DNA of 14,496 bases from Candidatus Peregrinibacteria bacterium (GTDB lineage Bacteria > Patescibacteriota > Gracilibacteria > UM-FILTER-43-11): NCBI GenBank assembly GCA_030618315.1, contig JAUXDO010000022.1, forward strand, positions 1-14,496. The letters are read 5' to 3'. The position numbers were made by a program, and so were the translations under genes. The notes under the pieces are model-generated. The model did not search any database and was not told the origin of the DNA. It saw nothing but the letters and a program-made list of their open reading frames with translations. Positions within the stretch are counted from its first letter, which is position 1; every line of letters begins with the position of its first letter. Of this stretch, positions 6,944 to 12,426 are shown piece after piece.

Positions 6944-7369
6944 ATGTCAGGAAGAAAAAATTTATCAAAGGGTATAACGCTAAGAGTGATTAATCCTAGT
7001 CATGGCAGAGAATCGATGGAAAAATCTGTAGCTGAAAAGATATTTGAAAGAATTGATATTACTTTGACTGGAGCAGATTTAGCAACCGCTATCAGAAATG
7101 AAATTACATATCTTTCAGGTGATTTTGATGGAGCCAGAGTCTATTTTAGTGTACTGATGATGGTTAGAGGTTTGAGGGGAAATCTTGATGACACAATTAA
7201 AATGACTATTGAGGAAAATGATCTATTAGATGCGGGGGTTGATGTAACAGTAGATTCTCATCAGAATGAAGAAGGTGTTGCTGATAGTATGAGAAGAAAT
7301 GAATTACTACAAAACCGCATTAATAATTCTTCTGTGCCTCCACCACTTTCCGATGGAACAAATGGATAG
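6944..7369 (+). CDS. Unrecognised small soluble protein (141 aa)
   Basis: I do not recognise the family. The 141 residues begin with a basic tail (MSGRKNLSKGITLRVINPS). A compact, probably mixed alpha/beta core runs over about 25-105, including KIFERIDITLTGADLATAIR, ITYLSGDFDGARVYFSVLMM and DDTIKMTIEENDLL. The end is polar and probably disordered, with a Pro/Ser run. There is no signal peptide, no membrane segment and no cysteine, so it should be cytosolic. It has its own strong-looking promoter and a short leader, and it ends one base before the stop of the convergent SLH gene. Codon use looks like that of its neighbours. The gene is probably real given promoter, length and composition; its function is unknown. 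Confidence 0.7.
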   Translation: MSGRKNLSKGITLRVINPSHGRESMEKSVAEKIFERIDITLTGADLATAIRNEITYLSGDFDGARVYFSVLMMVRGLRGNLDDTIKMTIEENDLLDAGVDVTVDSHQNEEGVADSMRRNELLQNRINNSSVPPPLSDGTNG

Positions 7370-7370
7370 T

Positions 7371-9392
7371 TTAATTATCTAAATTTTCTTTAAACTCAAT
7401 TGTTTTAATGGCTAATTTTGCCATTTCCGCTCTTGTGATATTTGAAGCTGGGTCAAACGCATGGCCTACAATAGTTCCGGTGGAAAGACGTCTTCCATCG
7501 GCCAATTTGTTTTCTATGGCAAAGTGTACGGCTGGGTAATACCATTGTGATGTATCGATATCTCTAAATGAATCAGTTCGTTCACCAACGTCCTCTAAAT
7601 CAAACTCAAAAGCGTTCATTAGAATTTTAATTGCTTCAACTTTGGTTATTGGTTGATCAGGTTTAAAAGTTCCATCAGGATAACCGTGAATCAATCCAAT
7701 CTCTTTTGCTCTTTCTATGTAAAGCACATACCATGCATAAAGAGGCACATCTTCAAATGGTGCATTTTTAACTTCTTCATTTAAATCAATTTCTTCACCG
7801 ATGGATTTGAGGGCAATTTTTGTGAACTCTGCTCTTGTTAAGATATCATCAGGAGCAAATATTCCTTCGTCGCGTCCTTTCACAATGTCTCTTCTATAAA
7901 GAGCTTCTATATAATTGTGTGCCCAATGGTCAACGGTATCAGTGAATACTATTTTATTGAAATTACGACCATCCTGAGCAACAAAAAATGAATCTGTTCT
8001 TGTGGATATAATTGTAACGCTTTTTCCGTCTCCACTAACAAAATATAATGATGGGTCGTATTCGGAATAGATTTCTGTTTCCGGATCATAGCCAAATACA
8101 TAGACATCTTCACCTTCATAATACCTATCTGTAAATGGGATAGTTATTCTATATCCGGGTGTAAAAATGAGCTCTTCGTCTTCATCGTTTTGGAATTTGA
8201 AAATCGACTTAAAAGTATATCCGTAAAATATTGGAAAATCTTTTGTGTATAGGTTTACAGGAGGCATTATATAACCGGCAAAGGCTCTTCCATCTACATG
8301 TTTTATTTCAGTATCCCTTTTAAATTCAATTGTTGTACCCCTTACATTATCTTTAAAAAGAATAGGGCGGGGGATTATACCTCTGTGTTCCGAAGTGATA
8401 TAAAGTGCCGGTTTTGTACTGATGGTCATTGGTGTATCTGAACCAAAAAGAGGTGCTGTTGCTGCCATCGCTTTATAGTCGTCTTCTGCATTTAGATTCA
8501 CTATACAAACATTGTTTTTCAATAAATATCCATAATCACATTCCTGAATCACGCATGTCGGATATGGCGATATTCTTGTTACATTTAGCCTTTCACCACA
8601 GCTAAATTGATAGGTCTGGGTTTGTACTGAAGTTGAATTACCTTGCGAGTCTACACCAAAATATTTCAAAGTGGTATTTCTTTGAATAGAAATTGATTCA
8701 CTGTATATTTCACTATCGGTTGAAGGGGTGCTTCCATCAAGTGTGTAACGAATTACAGCTCCAATATCCAAAAAGTCTTCACTGTACGTGTCTTCGCCTA
8801 TGTATGGTGTCATCATTACCGATTGAGTATAGTTATATTCTCCGCCTAATGGTTTTACTACGATGTTTGGCGGGGTATGATCGATTGAAACACCGGCGGT
8901 AAACGATCGAACAAAAATGTCCGGCATTTGATTGGTTGCAATATCCTTTATATTTTTTATAACTACCGAATGCCCTTCTTCGCCGACTAAATCCTGATTA
9001 ATATTTATTATAAGAGTTATTCCGTCATCCTGTAGATCGTAATCGATATCCAGCTCGGTTGTATATTGCTTAAGCTTAACATTGTAATCATTAATGGTTT
9101 CTACATCAACTTTTTCAGAGAAAGAAAGTGTGATTTTATTAAGCAGAGTGGAGACATCTTCAGCCCCCTCAGCAATTGAAACTGCTACAACCTCTGGTGG
9201 TTTCATATCTTCAATTAAGCAACGGGCACTACATCCATCCCGATTAATAAAATTACCATCATCACATTCTTCTCCCTGATCTTCGTTCAAGCCACTGTCT
9301 CCACAATAGCTGTCATATGCGTGGCCGATTGAAGCAAATGAGATGCTTGTGATGAGGAATAATGTTAATAATTTTGCTATGTTTTTTGTCAT
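7371..9392 (-). CDS. Secreted surface protein: Cys repeat, Ig-like parts and three SLH domains
   Basis: 673 residues. The signal peptide (1-25, KLLTLFLITSISFASIGHA) is followed by a myxobacterial-type disulfide repeat CGDSGL, GEECDDGNFINRDGCSARC (30-58). An Ig-like domain of the Big_5 type follows (about 64-167, PPEVVAVSIAEGAEDV to FSEKV), then a chitobiase C-terminal-like domain (about 173-263, with IRYTLDGSTPS at 214-224). A small Cys-containing segment is at 265-296. A beta-rich region (about 320-475) precedes three S-layer homology domains at 482-531, 546-597 and 609-667, each with the TRAE/TKVE signature (519-522, 583-586, 653-656). SLH domains bind secondary cell-wall polymer in Gram-positives, so the protein should be anchored at the cell surface. 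The role of the N-terminal part is unknown; adhesion or envelope structure is plausible. It is 60 bases downstream of efp with no promoter seen between. Confidence 0.88.
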   Translation of the reverse strand: MTKNIAKLLTLFLITSISFASIGHAYDSYCGDSGLNEDQGEECDDGNFINRDGCSARCLIEDMKPPEVVAVSIAEGAEDVSTLLNKITLSFSEKVDVETINDYNVKLKQYTTELDIDYDLQDDGITLIININQDLVGEEGHSVVIKNIKDIATNQMPDIFVRSFTAGVSIDHTPPNIVVKPLGGEYNYTQSVMMTPYIGEDTYSEDFLDIGAVIRYTLDGSTPSTDSEIYSESISIQRNTTLKYFGVDSQGNSTSVQTQTYQFSCGERLNVTRISPYPTCVIQECDYGYLLKNNVCIVNLNAEDDYKAMAATAPLFGSDTPMTISTKPALYITSEHRGIIPRPILFKDNVRGTTIEFKRDTEIKHVDGRAFAGYIMPPVNLYTKDFPIFYGYTFKSIFKFQNDEDEELIFTPGYRITIPFTDRYYEGEDVYVFGYDPETEIYSEYDPSLYFVSGDGKSVTIISTRTDSFFVAQDGRNFNKIVFTDTVDHWAHNYIEALYRRDIVKGRDEGIFAPDDILTRAEFTKIALKSIGEEIDLNEEVKNAPFEDVPLYAWYVLYIERAKEIGLIHGYPDGTFKPDQPITKVEAIKILMNAFEFDLEDVGERTDSFRDIDTSQWYYPAVHFAIENKLADGRRLSTGTIVGHAFDPASNITRAEMAKLAIKTIEFKENLDN

Positions 9393-9400
9393 ATTTTGAT

Positions 9401-9445
9401 AAGTGCTTAAGTGCTCAAGTGTTAAGTGCTCAAGTGTTAAATGTT
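9401..9445. repeat. Short tandem repeat between efp and the SLH gene
   Basis: The 15-base unit AAGTGCTCAAGTGTT occurs twice in perfect tandem (9409-9423 and 9424-9438). It is flanked by the related words AAGTGCTT (9401-9408) and AAATGTT (9439-9445). It fills most of the 60-base gap upstream of the SLH gene start, so it would sit in its leader. The central GAGCACTTAA and its partial complements can also form weak hairpins. Confidence 0.85.
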
Positions 9446-9452
9446 AATTCCT

Positions 9453-10010
9453 TTAGGCTCGACTATCGTAAGATTCTGTATCGGTATTAATCACGACTTT
9501 ATCACCCTCTTTAATAAATAAAGGAACTGTGATTACGGCTCCTGTTTCAACTGTTGCCTGCTTGCTTCCTCCTGAAACTGTGTCACCTTTAACACCAGGT
9601 GTTGTTTCAGTTATCTCAAGGGTAATTTTGATTGGTGCTTGTACGCTTATAGGTATTCCTTCATAAAAAGTTACATGCACTTCTTCATCATCTTTTAAAA
9701 ACTTAAGAGTGCTCTCTATGTCATTTATTTTAAGTGTAAATTGCTCAAAGGATTCATTGTCCATAAAATGTGCTTCTTCAGCATCCTTGTATAAGTATTG
9801 GCATTTCTTTCTTTCTATTTCGGCAAATTCAAAAGATTCACCTGCCAAAAAAGTTTTATCAAGAGAATTACCTGTTATCAAATTCTTTAACTTTGTTCTC
9901 ATTACAGGTTTTCCTGCATCTTTTCGCATAAATGAATTGCTGACTATCAAAAATGGGTCTCCTTTTACCTTTACTATTGAACCTACTTTTAAGTCTGTCA
10001 GATTTCCCAT
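9453..10010 (-). CDS. efp: Translation elongation factor P with an atypical tip loop
   Basis: EF-P binds the ribosome between the P and E sites and rescues stalling at consecutive prolines. The length, 185 residues, is standard. The three domains are visible: KOW-like N-domain (1-65, with MRTKLKNLITGNSLDKTF at 37-54), OB domain II (about 66-128, QYLYKDAEEAHFMDNESFEQ) and OB domain III (about 129-185, ETTPGVKGDTVSGGSKQATVETGAVITVPLFI), ending YDSRA. The tip loop, usually KPGKG with a modified Lys or Arg, reads FMRKDAGKPVM (27-37). Aligned without gaps, the modified position is Ala32, with lysines at 30 and 34 beside it. The usual modification system may therefore not apply. First gene of a probable unit with the SLH gene; own extended -10 promoter. 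The ATG has no Shine-Dalgarno sequence. Confidence 0.97.
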   Translation of the reverse strand: MGNLTDLKVGSIVKVKGDPFLIVSNSFMRKDAGKPVMRTKLKNLITGNSLDKTFLAGESFEFAEIERKKCQYLYKDAEEAHFMDNESFEQFTLKINDIESTLKFLKDDEEVHVTFYEGIPISVQAPIKITLEITETTPGVKGDTVSGGSKQATVETGAVITVPLFIKEGDKVVINTDTESYDSRA

Positions 10011-10043
10011 GTAACTGTTGATTATTTTTTTTATTGCGTGAGG

Positions 10044-10052
10044 ATTATACCA
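10044..10052 (-). promoter_or_regulatory. Extended -10 promoter for efp
   Basis: On the minus strand TGG followed by a perfect TATAAT (10044-10049), about 34 bases before the efp ATG. No convincing -35 hexamer lies 16-18 bases upstream, so recognition would rest on the extended -10. The same TGGTATAAT occurs at the prgI and 10919 promoters. Confidence 0.55.
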
Positions 10053-10059
10053 TTTTTGA

Positions 10060-10090
10060 AAGGACTAAGAAATAAGGACTAAGAACTAAG
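10060..10090. repeat. AAGGACTAAG word repeat upstream of efp
   Basis: AAGGACTAAG occurs at 10060-10069 and 10074-10083, followed by the partial copy AACTAAG at 10084-10090. It lies just upstream of the efp -10 box, where a -35 would sit. A second loose word group, TTGAATTTTGAATCTTGACTTC, follows near 10108-10130. Confidence 0.7.
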
Positions 10091-10136
10091 CTGTTTTCTG
10101 TTCATTGTTGAATTTTGAATCTTGACTTCTGAAAAT

Positions 10137-10165
10137 TTGGTAGTTTGAAAAAAATGATGTATTAT
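10137..10165 (+). promoter_or_regulatory. Sigma-70-type promoter for the 10206 gene
   Basis: TTGGTA (10137-10142), a 17-base spacer and TATTAT (10160-10165). Predicted start is near 10172, about 34 bases before the ATG. The -10 has one mismatch and the -35 two. Divergent from efp. Confidence 0.5.
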
Positions 10166-10205
10166 GCCGTCTTGTTGTTTTTGATAATTTAGATAAATTA
10201 TTCAT

Positions 10206-10631
10206 ATGCCTCCAAATCTTAATGCTGTAGATTTATATAATCCGTTATCTATCTCAGAGAAACCTATTCATAGAGGTGACTGTTTAGATGGACAACGACC
10301 TTGTCCTTACGTTTCCTGTAAGTATAATTTATATCTTGATATAAATTCAGATACTGGGAGTATTAAGTTTAATTTTCCTGATTTGGATGTCCATGAGTTG
10401 TCTGAAACATGCGCTTTAGATATTGCTGACAGAGGTGGGGAAACGTTAGAGATGGTAGGAGATGCAATAAATTTAACTAGAGAGAGAATAAGGCAGATTG
10501 TAATTGCATGTTTAAAGAAAATGAGAATAAAACTTGATTTATCCGATTGTGATTGTGACGAGATTTGTAGGGGAAAAACTACTGATGGTATAATTGACTA
10601 TATTCTTCATGCAAGAATGCCATCTGGGTAA
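10206..10631 (+). CDS. Cys-rich DNA-binding protein with a sigma-70 region 4-like helix-turn-helix
   Basis: 141 residues. Residues about 79-107 (ETLEMVGDAINLTRERIRQI then VIACLKKM) read like the helix-turn-helix of sigma factor region 4.2, which contacts the -35 box. There is no region 2, so it is not a complete sigma factor. In front is a segment RPCPYVSCKYNLYLDI (31-46), FNFPDLDVHELSETCALDIADRGGETLE. From memory this resembles short sigma-like regulators seen in deltaproteobacteria and phages, where a CxxxxC segment and an ETCAL segment precede the helix-turn-helix. Eight cysteines (26, 33, 38, 69, 102, 115, 117, 121) are unusual for a cytosolic protein of this size and could bind metal. 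A transcription regulator is the likely role; its targets are unknown. The ATG has no Shine-Dalgarno sequence. Confidence 0.8.
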   Translation: MPPNLNAVDLYNPLSISEKPIHRGDCLDGQRPCPYVSCKYNLYLDINSDTGSIKFNFPDLDVHELSETCALDIADRGGETLEMVGDAINLTRERIRQIVIACLKKMRIKLDLSDCDCDEICRGKTTDGIIDYILHARMPSG

Positions 10632-10651
10632 ATTAAGGCAGTAATTAACAC

Positions 10652-10680
10652 TTGAAAACATTATTTAACTCGTATATCTT
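10652..10680 (+). promoter_or_regulatory. Possible promoter for the tRNA gene
   Basis: TTGAAA (10652-10657), a 17-base spacer and TATCTT (10675-10680), with two mismatches in each box. Predicted start is near 10687, about 26 bases before the tRNA. A T-run at 10689-10696 follows. Plausible but weak. Confidence 0.35.
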
Positions 10681-10712
10681 TAGTACGGTTTTTTTTATTG
10701 TCTTTAAAATAT

Positions 10713-10788
10713 GGGCCTGTAGCTCAGCGGTTAGAGCAGTCGACTCATAATCGATTGGTCGTTGGTTCAATTCCAACCAGGCCCACCA
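10713..10788 (+). tRNA. tRNA-Ile2 with anticodon CAU (C34 expected to become lysidine), CCA encoded
   Basis: A 76-base cloverleaf. The acceptor stem GGGCCTG (10713-10719) pairs perfectly with CAGGCCC (10778-10784), followed by A and an encoded CCA. The D arm is GCTC/GAGC. The anticodon stem is GTCGA/TCGAT around the loop CTCATAA with anticodon CAT. The T arm is TTGGTTCAATTCCAA. A CAT anticodon can be Met or Ile2. The C4-G69 and C5-G68 pairs and the GACTCATAATCG stem-loop match E. coli tRNA-Ile2 as I remember it and differ from elongator tRNA-Met. TilS would convert C34 to lysidine so that it reads AUA. Confidence 0.9.
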
Positions 10789-10795
10789 TCAAACA

Positions 10796-10831
10796 GATTG
10801 GTCGTCCCGCTCAGCGGGACCAGGCCCACCA
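10796..10831 (+). pseudogene. Partial copy of the tRNA 3' half with the T arm replaced by a hairpin
   Basis: GATTGGTCG (10796-10804) repeats tRNA bases 10753-10761 exactly, and CCAGGCCCACCA (10820-10831) repeats 10777-10788 exactly, both at an offset of 43 bases. The 15 bases between them, which are the T arm in the tRNA, read TCCCGCTCAGCGGGA, a palindrome of the same length. No 5' half of a second tRNA is present, so it cannot fold as a tRNA by itself. It may be a decayed tandem copy, an attachment-site-like remnant or an alternative 3' end. Confidence 0.8.
10804..10820. repeat. GC-rich palindrome, copy 1
   Basis: GTCCCGCTCAGCGGGAC: 8-bp arms around one central base. It shares the core CCCGCT-N-AGCGGG with 13431-13445, and with 12382-12394 apart from one compensated base pair. 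It sits exactly at the T-arm position of the tRNA 3' copy. Confidence 0.85.
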
Positions 10832-10866
10832 CCTATTTTGCTTACGTGTTGAACAGTGGTATTTTA

Positions 10867-10895
10867 TTGTATATAGACCATTTTTGTGGTATAAT
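10867..10895 (+). promoter_or_regulatory. Sigma-70-type promoter for the 10919 gene
   Basis: TTGTAT (10867-10872), a 17-base spacer and TATAAT (10890-10895), preceded by TGG (extended -10). Predicted start is near 10902, about 17 bases before the ATG, so the leader is very short and has no Shine-Dalgarno sequence. Its layout is the same as the prgI promoter. Confidence 0.72.
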
Positions 10896-10918
10896 ATGAT
10901 GATAATTATAAATATATT

Positions 10919-11887
10919 ATGGTTTTAATCTCGGCAGCAGAAAAATCAGGCAAGAAATCACCATTACCTCTAGATGCTTTGAAGGCTAAAGTTGGCCCAA
11001 AGAATAAGGGTAGTAAGATTGTAGAGTTAGTTGAAAAGCGCTTTGGTCCAATGGCGGGCTTAGGTGCATCTTGGTTTATGGATTATTTGGGATTTGGAAA
11101 GCCAGAAGATAAGGGGAAGAAAGAGAAGGTCGAAAAAAAGGATAGTAAAAAGAAATCCAGGGGTGCGTTGGCAAAACTAAAAGATAGTGTAACCGGCAAG
11201 AAAAAAGAAAAAAAAGAAAAGGATGAGCATAAAGTTGAAGAAAAGGATGCTAAGAAGTCAGAAATTGATGAAAAATTGGCAGTTCAGTCAGAAAAAATGA
11301 CGGTTACAGAAGATATTGAGCTGACTAGGCAAATTGAGGCTATGACCGCAAATCAAAGAGTGATGTTTGGAATAATGCTTGCGAGAGATAAATTTAAAAC
11401 TGGCGCACAGCATTGCTGGGACTGGATGGATAAAATATATACTAGTGTTGGATGTGGAAGAAAAGTTGTATACAGAAACCTTCATTACGAAGGCAGTGAT
11501 TGCAGAGTCGCTCCGCATGCAATTATTCAAAATAACAAGGTGAAGCTGCCAGATGGCAGACTAATATCCCTTGAACCAGGAGATCATATCTCTATTAATA
11601 ATCGAAATAAATCAGATACGGGGAATAAACGTAAAGAGGGAAATCAAGGCGGAGGTAATCATAGTGTGACATTTGTAGGAATGACAGGAGAGGGGATTGC
11701 AAAAGTAGTTGGGTACGATGCTAAAGGAAACAAGTCATCAGCATATTCTGTAGATCTAAATAAACAGCCCATTGTTCATATCTCAAAACCCACAATCAAA
11801 AAACCTGTAAATCTTGCGATGCTCGATTTTCATTTAAGGAGTGAGCCCGCAAAAATCAAAGGTAAAATGCCGGAACGAATAGTATAA
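10919..11887 (+). CDS. Lysine-rich protein with a probable NlpC/CHAP-like cysteine peptidase domain
   Basis: 322 residues. The N-terminal part (about 17-60, LDALKAKVGPKNKGSKIVELVEKRFG) is followed by a low-complexity Lys/Glu region (61-125, runs such as GKKKEKKEKDEHK). A C-terminal domain (about 140-290) has the order expected of papain-fold NlpC/P60 or CHAP enzymes: a Cys at a helix start (AQHCWDWMDKIY, Cys166), LEPGDHISI (218-226, like the LxPGD strand) and NHSVTFVGM (247-255, candidate His248). Such enzymes cut peptidoglycan peptides or related amides. No signal peptide or membrane segment is visible, so either export is by another route or the target is inside. The family match rests on motif order only. 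It ends one base before the convergent rplI stop; own promoter. Confidence 0.7.
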   Translation: MVLISAAEKSGKKSPLPLDALKAKVGPKNKGSKIVELVEKRFGPMAGLGASWFMDYLGFGKPEDKGKKEKVEKKDSKKKSRGALAKLKDSVTGKKKEKKEKDEHKVEEKDAKKSEIDEKLAVQSEKMTVTEDIELTRQIEAMTANQRVMFGIMLARDKFKTGAQHCWDWMDKIYTSVGCGRKVVYRNLHYEGSDCRVAPHAIIQNNKVKLPDGRLISLEPGDHISINNRNKSDTGNKRKEGNQGGGNHSVTFVGMTGEGIAKVVGYDAKGNKSSAYSVDLNKQPIVHISKPTIKKPVNLAMLDFHLRSEPAKIKGKMPERIV

Positions 11888-11888
11888 A

Positions 11889-12335
11889 TTATTTCTCTTC
11901 CTCAACTGTAACAGCGATATTAGTTTTAACTCCTTCGGCAAGCTCAAGAGTTACTTTGTGTTCACCAATAGTCTTAATAGACTCTTTCATTTTTACCATA
12001 TTCTTTTCAATCTCAACTTTGTGAGCTTTCTTCAATGATTCAACGATATCTTTTTCTGCAATAGAGCCGTATAGTTTTTCACCTTTTGCTTTCATTGAAA
12101 ATACAAGTCTTATATCTTTAAGATTTTTAGCAGTCTCCTTTGCATTTGCAATAACTTCTTCAAGTTTTTTGAGTCTGTCAGCATAAGCTTGTTCAGCTTT
12201 TTTTAATAGAGCAGGTGTAGCTGGTTCAGCTAGCTTCTGAGGAAATAAGAAGTTACGAGCGTATCCGGTTTTTACTGTAACAGCTTCCCATTCTTGTCCT
12301 AAATTCGGAACGTGTTTTTTTAGAATTACTTTCAT
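11889..12335 (-). CDS. rplI: 50S ribosomal protein bL9
   Basis: 148 residues, the usual length. The N-terminal RNA-binding domain carries the family signature: MKVILKKHVPNLGQEWEAVTVKTGYARNFLFPQKLAEPAT (1-40). A long charged connecting helix follows (about 42-75), then the C-terminal domain with GEKLYGSIAEKDIVESL (84-100) and IKTIGEHKVTLEL. bL9 sits at the base of the L1 stalk and helps keep frame and spacing between ribosomes. From published CPR surveys as I recall them, some lineages (for example Microgenomates) lack bL9, so its presence argues mildly against those. It lies 91 bases downstream of the transporter-binding gene on the same strand, separated by two hairpins. The ATG is preceded by AAAAACA, with no Shine-Dalgarno sequence. 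Confidence 0.97.
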   Translation of the reverse strand: MKVILKKHVPNLGQEWEAVTVKTGYARNFLFPQKLAEPATPALLKKAEQAYADRLKKLEEVIANAKETAKNLKDIRLVFSMKAKGEKLYGSIAEKDIVESLKKAHKVEIEKNMVKMKESIKTIGEHKVTLELAEGVKTNIAVTVEEEK

Positions 12336-12344
12336 TGTTTTTAA

Positions 12345-12350
12345 ATTATA
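12345..12350 (-). promoter_or_regulatory. Possible -10 box for rplI
   Basis: A perfect TATAAT on the minus strand ending 9 bases before the rplI ATG. If used, transcription would start about 3-4 bases before the start codon, giving an almost leaderless mRNA. No -35 lies at the right distance (an A-run is there instead), so it may be chance in AT-rich DNA. Confidence 0.3.
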
Positions 12351-12374
12351 GATTAAGTGATAGTTGTTTTTTTT

Positions 12375-12402
12375 GCGTTATCCCACTTAGTGGGGTCAAC
12401 GC
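12375..12402. repeat. GC-rich palindrome, copy 2, with an outer stem
   Basis: CCCACT-T-AGTGGG (12382-12394) is enclosed by GCGTT (12375-12379) and AACGC (12398-12402), making one long hairpin. Relative to copies 1 and 3 the fourth stem pair is changed from G-C to A-T on both sides, so pairing is kept. It lies in the gap between the transporter-binding gene and rplI. Read on the minus strand an A-run follows it, so it is not a standard terminator for either gene. Confidence 0.8.
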
Positions 12403-12404
12403 AG

Positions 12405-12424
12405 GCGAGGATTATAATCCTCGC
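12405..12424. repeat. Perfect 20-base palindrome after the transporter-binding gene
   Basis: GCGAGGATTATAATCCTCGC is a perfect 20-base palindrome lying 2 bases beyond the TGA stop of the upstream gene on the minus strand. It could fold as a hairpin at the mRNA 3' end and protect or end the transcript, or be bound as DNA by a dimeric protein. No T-run follows on either strand. Confidence 0.85.
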
Positions 12425-12426
12425 TT

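Noticed and set aside
9401..9445. CRISPR-like array.
   Set aside because: Units of 7-15 bases directly joined with no unique spacers, and no cas genes; it is a simple tandem repeat.
10713..10788. Reading the CAT anticodon as elongator or initiator tRNA-Met.
   Set aside because: The C4-G69 and C5-G68 pairs and the GACTCATAATCG anticodon arm match tRNA-Ile2; the first pair G1-C72 argues against an initiator.
10698..10928. 76-residue open frame across the tRNA.
   Set aside because: It overlaps the tRNA and its 3' copy and encodes no recognisable protein; it is a reading of the RNA gene.
12375..12402. Rho-independent terminator for the binding-protein gene.
   Set aside because: On the minus strand the hairpin is followed by an A-run, not a T-run; the T-run is on the wrong side for a plus-strand transcript as well.
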